A DNA stretch of 64,000 nt, taken from NCBI GenBank assembly GCA_945886445.1, contig CAMCZG010000001.1, positions 62,001 to 126,000 of the forward strand, in the 5' to 3' direction. The translations under genes and the position numbers were made by a program. Position 1 is the stretch's first letter, and each line of letters opens with the position of its first letter. Positions 50,663 through 61,172 of the stretch are shown piece after piece. Under the pieces are notes generated by a model that was not told the origin of the DNA, did no database searches, and saw nothing but the letters and a program-made list of their open reading frames with translations. Origin of the DNA: Bifidobacterium breve. Lineage in GTDB: Bacteria; Actinomycetota; Acidimicrobiia; Acidimicrobiales; Ilumatobacteraceae.

Positions 50663-53600
50663 TGCCGCGTCGTAACGATATTCACAGCATCTTAATTATC
50701 GGTTCCGGACCAATTGTTATTGGTCAGGCATGCGAGTTCGACTATTCGGGAACGCAGGCATGTCGTGTGCTGAAAGAGGAGGGCTATCGCGTCATACTTG
50801 CGAACTCGAACCCGGCCACCATCATGACCGACCCCGACTTTGCCGACCGCACATATATCGAACCACTCACGGTAGAAGTTTTAGCCAAAATTATCGAACG
50901 CGAAAAACCAGATGCTGTATTGCCCACGCTCGGTGGCCAAACAGGGCTCAACCTTGCAATGGCACTCTTTGAAAAAGGTCTCGTCGGGGTGCCGGGCACT
51001 CCAGAACTCATTGGCGCGAATGCTGAAGCAATCTCAACAGCTGAAGATCGAGACAAATTTAAACAGGCAATGATTGAAATCGGTTTATCGGTTCCACGCA
51101 GTGGTGTCGCTCGCAATATGGAAGAAGCGCATGAGGTGCTTGCTGAAATTGGTTTACCCATCATTATTCGACCTGCTTATATTTTGGGTGGTCGCGGAAC
51201 AGGCATTGCAAATACGCAAGAAGAGTTTTTGAAACTCGCCTCGAACGGTTTAGATGCAAGCCCTATCCGTGAAATTCTTATCGAAACTTCCATCGTTGGG
51301 TGGAAGGAATATGAACTTGAAGTAATGCGCGACAAGGCCGACAACTGCGTCATCATCTGCTCAATTGAAAACCTCGATGCGATGGGTGTACATACAGGAG
51401 ACTCCATCACAGTGGCGCCTGCGCAAACCTTGTCTGACGTGGAATATCAAAAGATGCGCGATGCCGCATTTGCATGTATTCGTCGAGTAGGAGTGGAGAC
51501 AGGCGGTTCCAACGTCCAGTTTGCGGTCAACCCTGTAAACGGCGATCAGGTTGTCATTGAAATGAATCCCCGTGTTTCACGTTCATCTGCGCTGGCTTCA
51601 AAGGCGACGGGTTTCCCAATTGCCAAAATTGCGGCAAAACTTGCGGTGGGTTACACGCTCGACGAAATACCTAATGACATCACCAAAATGACTCCAGCAA
51701 GCTTTGAGCCAACAATTGACTATGTCGTAACCAAAATTCCGCGGTGGGCATTTGAGAAACTTCCCGGTACAAGTGGTGTGCTTGGCACGCAGATGCAAAG
51801 CGTGGGAGAAGTGATGGCCATCGGGCGCACGTTCCCAGAAAGTTTGCAAAAGGCCTTACGTTCATTAGAGCAAGGTCGTGCAGGGCTGAACGCCGATTCT
51901 TCTGAAGTGCACATGCGCAATTTGAGCGATGATGAACTATTACAAAAATGCGCCATTCCTACCCCCGATCGTATTTTTCAGGTAGGAGAGGCCTTGCGCC
52001 GCAGAATTGATGTGGAGAAGGTTCAAGAGCATTGCTTGTACGACCATTGGTATCTCGATCAGATGATCTCCATCATCGACGAGCGTTTGGAGTGGGAATC
52101 TTTGGCTGCTCAAGGTATGCAGCTGAGCGAAATTTCACGCTCTGTGTGGCGTCGTGCGAAGCGACTCGGCTTCTCCGATGTTCAACTAGCTTTTCTTCTT
52201 GGTTCAAGCGAACGCGAAGTGCGTGCTGCTCGAAAAGCAGCTGGAGTAATTACCACATTCAAAACTGTCGATACTTGCAGCGCTGAATTTGATGCAAAGA
52301 CTCCGTATCACTATTCAACATATGAAGACGAAAACGAAGTGCGACCCTCGTCTCGCCCACGCGTCATCATTTTGGGCAGTGGACCCAACCGCATTGGTCA
52401 AGGCATTGAATTTGACTACTGCTGTGTGCATGCAAGCTTTGCCCTGCGTGACGCCGGGTTTGAAACAGTGATGTTGAACTGCAACCCAGAGACCGTGTCT
52501 ACTGACTACGACACCAGCGACCGGTTGTATTTTGAGCCACTGACCTATGAAGATGTTCAAAATGTAATTGAGGCAGAAACTCTTGCAAGTGGAGGAGTGG
52601 AACCGAAAGTTATTGTGAGCTTGGGCGGGCAAACTCCATTGAAACTGGCTTCGCAAATTGACGCTCGTCTCATCGCCGGTACGTCACCAAACTCCATCGA
52701 TCTGGCAGAAGATCGTGAACGGTGGAACGCTTTGTGTGAAGAGTTGTTTATTCCTCAGCCTCCTGGTGGCACCGCAACTACTTTTGATCAAGCGCGCAGT
52801 ATCGCTTCACGTATCGGTTATCCAGTTCTGGTACGCCCTAGCTATGTTTTGGGCGGCCGTGCAATGCAAATTGTTCACGATGAAGATCATCTCCAACGTG
52901 CTATGAAAGAACTTGCTCATGAAGGTTCACTTGGCCGTGAGGGTGGTCTCTCTGCAGAGCGCCCCATCCTTGTCGACCATTTTCTTGAAGATGCCACAGA
53001 GGTAGATGTCGATGCGGTACGAGACATTACCGGCGAAGTGCTTATTGGTGGAGTCATGGAGCATGTGGAAGAAGCGGGTGTTCACTCTGGAGACAGTGCA
53101 TGCGCAATTCCTCCTCAAACTCTCCCCGACTGGGTAGTTGAAGTCATTCATTCTTATGCAATAGCTTTGGCAAATGCCCTAGAAGTAGTTGGTCTCTTGA
53201 ACGTGCAGTTTGCAGTATCAGGAACAACTGTCTATGTCATTGAGGCAAACCCGCGCGCAAGTCGCACTGTTCCGTTCGTGGCTAAAGCAACTGGTGTGCC
53301 GTTAGCAAAGGTTGCAACGCGCGTGATGCTTGGAGCAACGTTGAATGAATTGCGCATAGAAGGTTTACTCACCGAGCCAATTACAGGTCACGTCTCGGTG
53401 AAAGAAGCGGTTCTGCCCTTTAGTCGCTTCCCCGAAGTCGACACGGCGCTTGGGCCAGAAATGCGTTCTACTGGTGAAGTAATGGGAATCGATGCAACGT
53501 TTGGTCTTGCTTTCGTCAAAGCCGAAACCGCTGCAGGAACAATTCTGCCAACGACTGGCTTGGTGTTTTTGTCACTCGCAGATCGCGATAAACCTGCCGG

Positions 53601-54006
53601 ACTCGTGGTTGCTCAGCGACTCAGAGAATTAGGTCTCGGAATTGCTGCTACTTCGGGAACAGCAACATACCTATCGCGCTTCGGAGTTGTCGTCGACCGC
53701 ATCGTGGCAAAAGTTTCAGAGTCAACAATTGGTAGCGACACTGCAGTAGGTCTCATCGAATCTGGTGATGTTGCCTTCGTTGTTAATACCCCTCGAGGAG
53801 CAGGATCTCGTTCCGACGGACAGGCGATACGTAAAGCAGCAAACGTTCATCACGTTTCTTCAGTAACCACGGTTGAAGCTGCCTTAGCTGCTTTTCAGGG
53901 TCTCATCGAGCAAAAGAAGCACCCTCTGACCGTTTGTTCACTGCAAGAGTTTCACCACATCGGCCGACAACGAGCAAGTCAAGTGGGTGCAGCACATGAG
54001 GCATAG
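50662..54006 (+). CDS. carB: Carbamoyl phosphate synthetase large subunit
   Basis: Makes carbamoyl phosphate from bicarbonate, ammonia and two ATP, 1114 aa. Two homologous halves are visible: the first begins [22 protein letters not shown] and the second at [19 protein letters not shown], each with ATP-grasp elements ([12 protein letters not shown] and [31 protein letters not shown] and [18 protein letters not shown]). An MGS-like allosteric domain ends the protein. The length is at the upper end of the family. It overlaps carA by one base and pyrD by 11 bp. Confidence 0.97.
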   Translation: MPRRNDIHSILIIGSGPIVIGQACEFDYSGTQACRVLKEEGYRVILANSNPATIMTDPDFADRTYIEPLTVEVLAKIIEREKPDAVLPTLGGQTGLNLAMALFEKGLVGVPGTPELIGANAEAISTAEDRDKFKQAMIEIGLSVPRSGVARNMEEAHEVLAEIGLPIIIRPAYILGGRGTGIANTQEEFLKLASNGLDASPIREILIETSIVGWKEYELEVMRDKADNCVIICSIENLDAMGVHTGDSITVAPAQTLSDVEYQKMRDAAFACIRRVGVETGGSNVQFAVNPVNGDQVVIEMNPRVSRSSALASKATGFPIAKIAAKLAVGYTLDEIPNDITKMTPASFEPTIDYVVTKIPRWAFEKLPGTSGVLGTQMQSVGEVMAIGRTFPESLQKALRSLEQGRAGLNADSSEVHMRNLSDDELLQKCAIPTPDRIFQVGEALRRRIDVEKVQEHCLYDHWYLDQMISIIDERLEWESLAAQGMQLSEISRSVWRRAKRLGFSDVQLAFLLGSSEREVRAARKAAGVITTFKTVDTCSAEFDAKTPYHYSTYEDENEVRPSSRPRVIILGSGPNRIGQGIEFDYCCVHASFALRDAGFETVMLNCNPETVSTDYDTSDRLYFEPLTYEDVQNVIEAETLASGGVEPKVIVSLGGQTPLKLASQIDARLIAGTSPNSIDLAEDRERWNALCEELFIPQPPGGTATTFDQARSIASRIGYPVLVRPSYVLGGRAMQIVHDEDHLQRAMKELAHEGSLGREGGLSAERPILVDHFLEDATEVDVDAVRDITGEVLIGGVMEHVEEAGVHSGDSACAIPPQTLPDWVVEVIHSYAIALANALEVVGLLNVQFAVSGTTVYVIEANPRASRTVPFVAKATGVPLAKVATRVMLGATLNELRIEGLLTEPITGHVSVKEAVLPFSRFPEVDTALGPEMRSTGEVMGIDATFGLAFVKAETAAGTILPTTGLVFLSLADRDKPAGLVVAQRLRELGLGIAATSGTATYLSRFGVVVDRIVAKVSESTIGSDTAVGLIESGDVAFVVNTPRGAGSRSDGQAIRKAANVHHVSSVTTVEAALAAFQGLIEQKKHPLTVCSLQEFHHIGRQRASQVGAAHEA

Positions 54007-54949
54007 TCACCTCAAGTCTTTTGCACGGAAACAATGTGCCGATGGCGTTTCCATCGGTTCTGTTCATTTGCATCAGCCCGTGCTCACCGCATCGGGTACG
54101 GCAGGTCATTGCGTTGAACTCAATCACTACTTTTCCATGGCGGAAATTGGCGCAACAGTAGTGAAATCTTTATTCGCCACACCGTGGCCTGGTAACCCAG
54201 CACCTCGACTGCATCCCACGCCAGCAGGAATGATCAACGCCGTGGGTCTGCAAGGACCAGGTGTACCCAAGTGGTGTGAAACAGATCTTCCCGAGCTCGA
54301 GAAACACGGGGTCACAATTGTGGCGAGCATATGGGGTCGCACGGTTGAGGAATATCGTCAAGCTGCAGAAATGCTGGCGCCACATGCGCACCGCATTGCC
54401 GCTCTCGAAGTCAACTTGTCTTGCCCCAACTTGGAAGGTCGCGGGGGAATCATTGCTCACGATTCCGTGATGAGCGCAAATGTTATTGCAGCGTGTGCTG
54501 CAGCCGGTGTGCCACTGTGGGCAAAGTTGAGCCCCAACACCGATCGACTCATCACTATTGCCGAAAGCGTTGTTGAGGCTGGAGCAGAAGCGCTCACCCT
54601 CACCAATACTTTGTTGGGGTTGTTGTTGAACACCGATACTGCTCAACCGGTGTTGGGAAATGGCGGCGGGGGAGTATCAGGTCGAGCAATGTTCCCTGTT
54701 GCATTACGCGCGGTCTTCGATGTGCGCAAGGCACTGCCGCACATTCCCATTGTCGGAGTCGGCGGTATTGCCAGCGGCAACGATGCAATTGCAATGATGC
54801 AAGCAGGTGCTCATGCAGTTCAAGTTGGAACAGCCTCTTTTGCGCGTCCCGATGCTGCAATGAAAATATTGAATGAAATGCATGCATGGATGCGAAAACA
54901 GGGCGTGTCTCAATGGTCAGATATCACCAATACGGCTCATCGTTCATGA
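53996..54949 (+). CDS. pyrD: Dihydroorotate dehydrogenase, class 1 type
   Basis: Oxidises dihydroorotate to orotate, FMN-bound TIM barrel of 317 aa. [24 protein letters not shown] with the class 1 catalytic Cys (class 2 has Ser), [31 protein letters not shown] and [27 protein letters not shown] are visible as separate blocks. Mycobacteria have a class 2 enzyme, so this differs. Class 1B needs a PyrK electron-transfer subunit; none lies nearby. The start is ATG 53996 or GTG 53987, both within the end of carB. pyrF is also absent from this cluster. Confidence 0.93.
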   Translation: MRHSHLKSFARKQCADGVSIGSVHLHQPVLTASGTAGHCVELNHYFSMAEIGATVVKSLFATPWPGNPAPRLHPTPAGMINAVGLQGPGVPKWCETDLPELEKHGVTIVASIWGRTVEEYRQAAEMLAPHAHRIAALEVNLSCPNLEGRGGIIAHDSVMSANVIAACAAAGVPLWAKLSPNTDRLITIAESVVEAGAEALTLTNTLLGLLLNTDTAQPVLGNGGGGVSGRAMFPVALRAVFDVRKALPHIPIVGVGGIASGNDAIAMMQAGAHAVQVGTASFARPDAAMKILNEMHAWMRKQGVSQWSDITNTAHRS

Positions 54950-54989
54950 TGTTGTATGAACATTTCCCAATTCGGGCTATTGATTTCGG

Positions 54990-54995
54990 TAGTGT
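54990..54995 (+). promoter_or_regulatory. Candidate -10 box of the mihF-like gene (leaderless)
   Basis: TAGTGT ends 6 nt before ATG 55002, in the 52-bp gap after pyrD. Confidence 0.45.
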
Positions 54996-55001
54996 TAGGT
55001 C

Positions 55002-55310
55002 ATGAAAGTCGCAAGTTTCTCTACTCTCAGTGAGGTAGAAACTGCTATTGCTGAGGTCTTGCAAGGAAGAGAACAATTTACGGCTGCTGTTGCCCGCGGC
55101 GAATTTCACGCCATATCTGTCGGCGAATTCATTATCAGTCACCCACACGTGCATGCGCTCTACGTTGTGAAAGTTGCAGAGTCTGTTCCCGGAATGGGAA
55201 AGGTGTCTGCTCGGCGCACACTCGATGAATTGGGTGTCAACTATCTCAGCCCCTGTCTCTCCATCACATCTGTTCAATGGGAAACACTCTTTGCCGGTGG
55301 GCAACAATGA
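55002..55310 (+). CDS. MihF-like protein (actinobacterial integration host factor position)
   Basis: A 102-residue helical protein in the place of mihF, between the pyr operon and gmk. The C-terminal half keeps the helix-two-turn-helix pattern VVKVAESVPGMGKVSARRTLDELGV (cut here), matching the mihF GKV(R/K)A core. After it, where mihF has the arginine cluster RRxRGLG that contacts DNA, this protein has LSPCLSIT. The N-terminal region also differs from mihF. It may bind DNA differently, or have another role. Position and core motif support the homology; function is uncertain. gmk overlaps its stop. Confidence 0.75.
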   Translation: MKVASFSTLSEVETAIAEVLQGREQFTAAVARGEFHAISVGEFIISHPHVHALYVVKVAESVPGMGKVSARRTLDELGVNYLSPCLSITSVQWETLFAGGQQ

Positions 55311-55876
55311 GTGCTTCACGCGACCCCATTATTTTGGTGCTGTCGGGGCCCGGTGGTGTGGGCAAAGGCACCATTGTTCAAGCTCTGGTGAAGCGCGATC
55401 CACAACTGTGGTTGAGCCGGTCATGGACCACACGTAACCATCGAGAAAATGAAGATCCAAACGCTTATGTTTTTGTGACTCGCGAAGATTTCCAAGAACG
55501 CATCGCGGCAAATGGATTTTTAGAGTGGACCTCATTTTTAGGCAACTATTACGGGACCCCGTCTCCTGAACCGATAGAAGGAAACGACATCGTTCTGGAA
55601 ATTGAGGTCGACGGGGCCCAACAGGTGAAAACCAGCCATCCCGACGCAGTTCTTGTTTTTGTATTGCCCCCGTCTCGCCTCGAGCAGCAGCGTCGGTTGC
55701 GGGGTCGGGGAGACCCCGAGCAAAAGGTGGAAGAGCGCCTCCGCAAGGCCGAAGAAGAAGAACCCGTTGGCATTGCCATCGCCGACCATGTTGTGGTTAA
55801 TGACGATCTCGAGCTTACTTTGCAGGAACTTTTGCGAGTTTTACACCACGAACGTAACCGGCGCACGACTCGGTAG
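55307..55876 (+). CDS. gmk: Guanylate kinase
   Basis: Phosphorylates GMP to GDP, 189 aa. The P-loop is LSGPGGVGKGTIV where most bacteria have GPSGVGKST. GMP-site residues are in SRSWTTRNHRENE and YVFVTREDF, followed by GNYYGTP, VLEIEVDGAQQV and the lid RLRGRGDPEQKVEERLRKA. ATG 55307 overlaps the mihF-like gene; the longer frame upstream is rejected. Its TAG stop coincides with the rpoZ -10-like box. Confidence 0.95.
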   Translation: MSASRDPIILVLSGPGGVGKGTIVQALVKRDPQLWLSRSWTTRNHRENEDPNAYVFVTREDFQERIAANGFLEWTSFLGNYYGTPSPEPIEGNDIVLEIEVDGAQQVKTSHPDAVLVFVLPPSRLEQQRRLRGRGDPEQKVEERLRKAEEEEPVGIAIADHVVVNDDLELTLQELLRVLHHERNRRTTR

Positions 55877-55879
55877 GAT
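55874..55879 (+). promoter_or_regulatory. Candidate -10 box of rpoZ, made from the gmk stop codon
   Basis: TAGGAT, whose TAG ends gmk, would start transcription near 55886 and give a leader of about 45 nt. Unlike the leaderless cases, rpoZ has a Shine-Dalgarno GGAGG at 55921-55925. Confidence 0.45.
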
Positions 55880-55930
55880 AAACCCACTTCGTCGACCCTG
55901 TTTTTCTCACTACACATCTTGGAGGCCCCC

Positions 55931-56314
55931 GTGGCACGTGCAAATGACTCAATGATCAACCCGAAAATTGAAGAACTCCTCAATCGGGTCGACTCGAAAT
56001 TCAGCCTTGTTACCTTGGGTGCGCGTCGTGCGCGCCAAATCAACTCATACTTCAATCAGCTAGGTGACGGCTTGGGTAACTCCATCCCGCCTCAGGTGAG
56101 CTCGGTTGCCCGTAAGCCCATCAGCATTGCCTTTGAAGAAATTGCAGCTGACAAAATTATCAAAACGGAAATGCCAGAAGATGTGTACTACGACGCGGTC
56201 GATGGCAACGTGTATCTCACCGATTGGGCTGCAGCTGCACAAGAGCAGGCCGCTATCGACGCTGAAATCGCTGCTGAAGCCGCAGAGAACAGCACATCAG
56301 ACAACGCCGAGTAA
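55931..56314 (+). CDS. rpoZ: RNA polymerase omega subunit
   Basis: Small subunit that helps assemble beta' into RNA polymerase, 127 aa. MINPKIEELLNRVDSKFSLVTLGARRARQIN (in parts) is the conserved core, followed by PPQVSSVARKPISIAFEEIAADKI, the actinobacterial extension. The C-terminus is Ala/Glu-rich and acidic. The start is GTG 55931, 5 bp after GGAGG; ATG 55961 lies at the conserved core and is possible. coaBC starts 45 bp after the stop. Confidence 0.93.
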   Translation: MARANDSMINPKIEELLNRVDSKFSLVTLGARRARQINSYFNQLGDGLGNSIPPQVSSVARKPISIAFEEIAADKIIKTEMPEDVYYDAVDGNVYLTDWAAAAQEQAAIDAEIAAEAAENSTSDNAE

Positions 56315-56359
56315 GTTGCCGTTGGCACTGTCAGAAGAACCTCTTTCAACTGTTGTGTC

Positions 56360-57592
56360 ATGACTGACTCCTCAATTTTCAGAGACAAATTTATTGTTGT
56401 CGGTGTTTGCGGTGGCATAGCTGCATACAAGTCAGTTGAACTCATTCGCTACCTGGTCGATGCTGGGGCACATGTTGCCACCATCATGACCCCCGATGCA
56501 GAACACTTCATTGGGAAAACTACCCTGTCGGCGTTGTCCTCTGAGCCAGTGCACACCTCGTTATGGGACGACCAAAGCGTTATTCCCCATACGCGGCTTG
56601 GTCAAAAAGCCGATGTCATCGTTGTTGCGCCAGCCACGGCTCGTCTCATTGGGTCGTACGTTGCTGGTATCTCCTCAGATCTGCTCACGACAACTCTGAT
56701 CGCTACACAAGCACCAGTTGTGGTGTGTCCGGCAATGCACACAGAGATGTGGGAGCACGATGCTGTGCAGCACAATATTTCTGTTCTGCGCAGTCGGGGA
56801 GTTTTCATTACGCCCCCTGAAGAGGGTCGTCTCGCCGGTGGAGATGTAGGCAAGGGTCGTCTTGCGGCAACAGAAAATATTGTGGAAATAATGGCGCAAG
56901 CTCTACAACCTCATACAGGCAACGGTTCGCTATCGGGAAAACACTTTTTGGTGACGGCAGGGGGAACTCGTGAACCAATCGATGCGGTACGTGTTCTTGC
57001 TAACCGTTCGAGTGGCAAACAAGGTCATGCCATTGCACTTGCAGCGGCATCGCGGGGTGCTCTCGTTACTCTCATCACCACTGTGGAAATGGCCCCCGCC
57101 CGGCACGGCATTTCACAAGTGCAGGTAGAAACAGCGCAGCAAATGCAAGATGCTGTTGAAAGAATTGCGCCAAGTGCCGATGTCATCGTGATGGCAGCAG
57201 CGGTAGCCGATTTTCGGCCCGTTCTCATTGCCGATGGAAAGTGGAAAAAGGAAGATGGTGTGCCGCCAATTGTCCTTGAGGCCACATCCGATATTTTGGC
57301 GGGTCTCGGGAAAATGAAGCGTCCGGGTCAAATACTGGTGGGGTTCGCCGCTGAAACCAACAATCTCTTGGCGAACGCACAAGGCAAGTTAGAGCGGAAA
57401 AACCTCGACCTGATTGTTGCAAACGATGTCTCGTTGCCACAGGTGGGTTTCGGGCACGAGACCAATGCGGTGGTCATCATCAGCGTCAATGACGATCCGA
57501 TAACGGTCGATCTGGCCAGTAAAACCACTATCGCGCAACGCGTATTGGATAGCGTAGAGAAGTCACTTCATCGCATACAGGAGCACACGTGA
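56360..57592 (+). CDS. coaBC: Bifunctional phosphopantothenoylcysteine decarboxylase/synthetase
   Basis: Two consecutive steps of coenzyme A synthesis, 410 aa. The N-terminal CoaC flavoprotein domain has [40 protein letters not shown] and [15 protein letters not shown]; the C-terminal CoaB domain has [48 protein letters not shown] and [10 protein letters not shown]. Order and length are standard. ATG 56360 follows a 45-bp gap with no recognisable -10 box. metK overlaps its stop by GTGA. Confidence 0.95.
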   Translation: MTDSSIFRDKFIVVGVCGGIAAYKSVELIRYLVDAGAHVATIMTPDAEHFIGKTTLSALSSEPVHTSLWDDQSVIPHTRLGQKADVIVVAPATARLIGSYVAGISSDLLTTTLIATQAPVVVCPAMHTEMWEHDAVQHNISVLRSRGVFITPPEEGRLAGGDVGKGRLAATENIVEIMAQALQPHTGNGSLSGKHFLVTAGGTREPIDAVRVLANRSSGKQGHAIALAAASRGALVTLITTVEMAPARHGISQVQVETAQQMQDAVERIAPSADVIVMAAAVADFRPVLIADGKWKKEDGVPPIVLEATSDILAGLGKMKRPGQILVGFAAETNNLLANAQGKLERKNLDLIVANDVSLPQVGFGHETNAVVIISVNDDPITVDLASKTTIAQRVLDSVEKSLHRIQEHT

Positions 57593-58782
57593 GCAAGTAC
57601 ACATTTACATCAGAGAGCGTCACCGAGGGTCACCCCGACAAAATGGCAGACCAAGTGTCTGATGCCGTGCTCGACGCCATTTTGACGGAAGATCCTCATG
57701 CTCGTGTTGCGTGTGAAACTTTGCTCACCACTGGCTTGTGCATCGTCGCTGGTGAAATTTCCACAAATGCTTACGTACCCATTCCCGACATCGCTCGCGC
57801 AGTCATCAACGAAATTGGCTACGACAACGCTCTCTTTGGTTTCGATGGCAACACCTGCGGAGTCATGGTCACACTCGATGCGCAGAGCCCCGATATTGCC
57901 CAAGGCGTTGACTCAAGCGAAGAAGTGCGCAAGGGCAAAAGCGGTGAAGACATTTTGAATAGTCAAGGTGCTGGCGACCAAGGAATGATGTTTGGTTATG
58001 CATGTAACGAAACCGACGACCTCATGCCACTTCCTATTTGGCTCGCACATCGCATGGCAGAGCGCCTCACCGAAGTGCGTAAGTCGGGGGCAATTCCATA
58101 CCTGCGTCCAGACGGTAAAACCCAAGTCACTTTCGACTACGAAGACGGCAAGCCTGTTCGGTTGAAAACAGTGCTCATTTCCACTCAGCACGCCGCAGAA
58201 GCCGATCGCGACACGGTCATTCGTCCCGACCTCATCGAGCAAGTCATTCGCCCAGTTATTCCTGCGCAATTCCTCGATGACAATTACGACATCTTCGTCA
58301 ACCCAACTGGCAAATTCGTATTGGGTGGCCCACATGCCGACACCGGACTCACCGGACGTAAAATTATCGTCGATACATACGGTGGCATGGGTCGTCACGG
58401 TGGTGGAGCCTTCTCAGGTAAAGACCCATCGAAGGTCGACCGCTCTGGTGCCTACGCTGCACGTTGGGTAGCCAAGCATGTTGTCGCCTCAGGCGCTGCA
58501 ACTCGCTGTGAAGTACAAGTTGCCTATGCCATTGGCGTGGCGCACCCGGTCAGCATTTTGGTGGAAACCTTTGGAACTGAAATTGTTCCTACTGCAGTCA
58601 TTGAGCAAGCAGTGCGCGACGTGTTCGACCTGCGTCCTGCCGCAATTGTTCGTGACCTCGACCTGAAGCGTCCGATCTATCGCAAGACTGCTGCATATGG
58701 TCACTTCGGTCGCGCATTGCCGCAGTTCACGTGGGAGCACACTTCACGTCTCGCCGAGTTCAAGGCGGCTGTCAAGCTCTGA
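57589..58782 (+). CDS. metK: S-adenosylmethionine synthetase
   Basis: Makes S-adenosylmethionine from methionine and ATP, 397 aa. The N-terminus reads [56 protein letters not shown], and [19 protein letters not shown] are signatures 1 and 2. The C-terminus [11 protein letters not shown] is standard. GTG 57589 overlaps coaBC. It would supply SAM for QueA and the methyltransferase in this window. The following priA start is uncertain but close. Confidence 0.97.
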   Translation: MSKYTFTSESVTEGHPDKMADQVSDAVLDAILTEDPHARVACETLLTTGLCIVAGEISTNAYVPIPDIARAVINEIGYDNALFGFDGNTCGVMVTLDAQSPDIAQGVDSSEEVRKGKSGEDILNSQGAGDQGMMFGYACNETDDLMPLPIWLAHRMAERLTEVRKSGAIPYLRPDGKTQVTFDYEDGKPVRLKTVLISTQHAAEADRDTVIRPDLIEQVIRPVIPAQFLDDNYDIFVNPTGKFVLGGPHADTGLTGRKIIVDTYGGMGRHGGGAFSGKDPSKVDRSGAYAARWVAKHVVASGAATRCEVQVAYAIGVAHPVSILVETFGTEIVPTAVIEQAVRDVFDLRPAAIVRDLDLKRPIYRKTAAYGHFGRALPQFTWEHTSRLAEFKAAVKL

Positions 58783-58811
58783 ACCAGCAAGAATTAATCT
58801 CTACGCCCTCG

Positions 58812-60566
58812 TTGGGTAGGCGCATTGTTCGTGTTGTGCCCAATGTGAGTGGAGTGAATAAAACTTTCGATTACCTTGTGCCCGAGTCCTTGAAAAATGT
58901 CAAGGTCGGCAGCATCGTTCGCGTTGAACTTCAAGGTCGTCGTGTCGATGCATGGGTAATCGATGAGGTTGTCCGTCCGGGTCTCATCAAATTTAAAGAC
59001 GTCATCAGCCTTCTCTCAGAAGGACCATCTGAAGAAGTAGTGCAGCTCTCGCAGTGGGCAGCGCAACGGTTCTGTGGGCCTGTGAGGGCTGTTCTCTCCT
59101 CCGCAAGCCCATCTCTTCGCATCAAGAAATTGGGTACACGTCACAGCGGAGCAGCTCGTAAATCGGGCCAACGTGGTGTTGTCGCAGAGGCTGAAGAACT
59201 TTTTGACAACCAGCGAGGTGGAGTGCTCGTGTGGCCAGCTCCACGCCCGTTACGCCCTGTGCTTGAATCTGGCATATCGCGGGGAAGAACGCTTGTTGTT
59301 ACTCCGTCAGTAGGTTTTGCTCGCACCATTGCGCAGGCTCTTCGGCGAGAAGGTTTATCGGTTGCTTTAATGCCAGACGACTGGCAGCGCGCCGCTGAAG
59401 GTGTCGATGTGGTGGTAGGTGCACGTAGTGCCGTGTGGGCATCTATCCCAGAACTCAAGAGCATCATTGTTCTCGATGAACATGATGAACGCTTGCAAGA
59501 TGAGCGCAGTCCTACATGGCATTCCCGCGATGTAGCAATTGAAAGAGCGCGGGCCCTTGGCATTCCATGTCTGTTGGTTTCTCCGCTTCCGACAGTTTCA
59601 GCAACGCATTGGGCAGGGTCTCAAGCAGTGCGTTTCGTTGAACCAGCATCGGGTGATTGGCCGTCCATAGAGGTAGTTGACCCATACAGCGATTTGGGTG
59701 ACGAAGAGAAGCCTCAATTTGGTCTCCTTTCATCACGGCTCATTGAAGTTCTGCGCGACAAGTCAAAAACCGTTGTATGTATTTTGAATACCAAGGGTCG
59801 GTCACGCCTGTTGTCGTGTAAGGCCTGTAAGGCAATTATTCGTTGTGAAAACTGCGACGCAGCTGTTATTCAAAACGAAGAGGGAATACTGGAATGTAAT
59901 CGTTGCGGAGCTCATCGCCCCGCTACGTGCCAGTCGTGCTCAAGCAATGCTCTTGCACTCCTGCGCAAAGGTGTTGCCAAGATGCGAGATGAAATTGAGA
60001 AGGCAGCGTTAAGGCAAGTTGTTGAATTGTCGGCAGAGACAACTGTTGCTGCAAATGCGGCATCTCTGGTGTACATCGGCACCGAAGCAGCCTTGCATCG
60101 TGTTTCCTCGGCCGACGTGGTCGTCTTTCTAGATTTCGACAATGAGTTATTCGCACCTACCTATAGGGCTGGTGAGCAGGCGTGGACCTTGTTGATCCAT
60201 GCAACTCGGCTCTTGAAGGGGTCGAGCAAGGCACTCATTGTTTTGCAGTCGCAAGACGCGTCAAATACTCAGTACACCGATTTTGTTTCGCCAGATCCGC
60301 AATTACTTATTGAACGCGAACAGAAAAAACGCAAGGTGATGCAGTTGCCCCCATATGCGGCAATGGCCCGTGTAGTTTTCGCTGACCGAACGTTCAACCC
60401 TGCCGATTGGGCACATTGCAAACTTGCATTTTCTTCTAGCGTGAAGACTGCAGAGTTTCTTGTACGGGCGGAAAATGACGAGGCACTTTCTCAAGGTATT
60501 GCCCAACTACGCGATGAGCTATCGACTCGGTTCCGTTGTTATGTCGATCCGATGCGTTACGCATAA
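58812..60566 (+). CDS. priA: PriA-like primosomal protein, helicase motifs degenerate
   Basis: Replication restart protein of 584 aa. The N-terminal 3'-DNA-binding domain shows VRVVPNVSGVNKTFDYLVP and VGSIVRVELQGRRVDAWV. Where PriA has the Walker A GxTGSGKT, this protein reads GGVLVWPAPRPLRP, and motif II is LDEHD, so ATPase and helicase activity are not expected; actinobacterial PriA proteins are known to lack helicase motifs. Eight zinc-site cysteines are present (CKACKAIIRCENC and CNRCGAHRPATCQSC). The start is unsure: TTG 58812 is the first canonical codon after metK, preceded by TAATCT 11 nt upstream. The end overlaps a convergent methyltransferase by 48 bp. Confidence 0.88.
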   Translation: MGRRIVRVVPNVSGVNKTFDYLVPESLKNVKVGSIVRVELQGRRVDAWVIDEVVRPGLIKFKDVISLLSEGPSEEVVQLSQWAAQRFCGPVRAVLSSASPSLRIKKLGTRHSGAARKSGQRGVVAEAEELFDNQRGGVLVWPAPRPLRPVLESGISRGRTLVVTPSVGFARTIAQALRREGLSVALMPDDWQRAAEGVDVVVGARSAVWASIPELKSIIVLDEHDERLQDERSPTWHSRDVAIERARALGIPCLLVSPLPTVSATHWAGSQAVRFVEPASGDWPSIEVVDPYSDLGDEEKPQFGLLSSRLIEVLRDKSKTVVCILNTKGRSRLLSCKACKAIIRCENCDAAVIQNEEGILECNRCGAHRPATCQSCSSNALALLRKGVAKMRDEIEKAALRQVVELSAETTVAANAASLVYIGTEAALHRVSSADVVVFLDFDNELFAPTYRAGEQAWTLLIHATRLLKGSSKALIVLQSQDASNTQYTDFVSPDPQLLIEREQKKRKVMQLPPYAAMARVVFADRTFNPADWAHCKLAFSSSVKTAEFLVRAENDEALSQGIAQLRDELSTRFRCYVDPMRYA

Positions 60567-61166
60567 AACTCGGAATCCTTTTTTGCTCCCCAGACGTTTG
60601 ACGTCAAAACCATTTTCAACTATCCATTGTGCAAGAGAATCGGAACCAAGATTTTTTTGTACAACAAGCCAAGCTTCTCCAGTTGGTGACAATCGAGGCA
60701 ACCATCGCAGGAGCAACTCATGCAATGCATCTTTCCCAATGCGAATGGGCGGGTTGCTCCAGATGAGATCAAACTGAATGTCGCTTGGAACATTGTCGGG
60801 GGTTTCCACGTGAATATTTTTGAGTTGTGCAATGTTGATATTTCGCAGTACGAGGTCACGAGCACGCGGGTTCACATCGACGGCCCATACCTTGCTTGCA
60901 GGAGCCAGTTTTGCCATACATAAAGACATTGGCCCCCAGCCACATCCGAGGTCGAGGAAGTTGCCGTGGTCTGGTGGTAACGGCACCAAAGTGAAAAAGA
61001 CTGCTGTTCCTCTGTCGAGGTGGTCGTAGCTAAAGACGCCCCTGTCGCTCTTTGCGAGGAAATCGTGACCAAAAGCATTCCAATTGACGTCTCGTACTGC
61101 AGAGCCAATATTCGCAAGGTCGCCCTCTTCAGAGGAAAAGTAATGTTGCTGCGCTCCGGAGTTCAT
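60519..61166 (-). CDS. RsmC-like class I SAM-dependent methyltransferase
   Basis: Rossmann-fold methyltransferase of 215 aa. The SAM site is FLDLGCGWGPMSLCMAKLAP, acidic ribose residue in VWAVDVNPRARDL, and catalytic motif IV is FDLIWSNPPIRIGKDALHEL; the SNPPI(R) tetrad matches the 16S rRNA m2G1207 (RsmC) type of guanine-N2 methyltransferases. The substrate is therefore probably rRNA, but this is inference. ATG 61166 gives MNSGAQQHYFSSEEGDLAN; longer forms run into def. Only 19 bp separate it from the divergent def start. The 3' end runs 48 bp into priA on the other strand. Confidence 0.88.
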   Translation of the reverse strand: MNSGAQQHYFSSEEGDLANIGSAVRDVNWNAFGHDFLAKSDRGVFSYDHLDRGTAVFFTLVPLPPDHGNFLDLGCGWGPMSLCMAKLAPASKVWAVDVNPRARDLVLRNINIAQLKNIHVETPDNVPSDIQFDLIWSNPPIRIGKDALHELLLRWLPRLSPTGEAWLVVQKNLGSDSLAQWIVENGFDVKRLGSKKGFRVLCVTHRIDITTEPSR

Positions 61167-61172
61167 CGTAGA

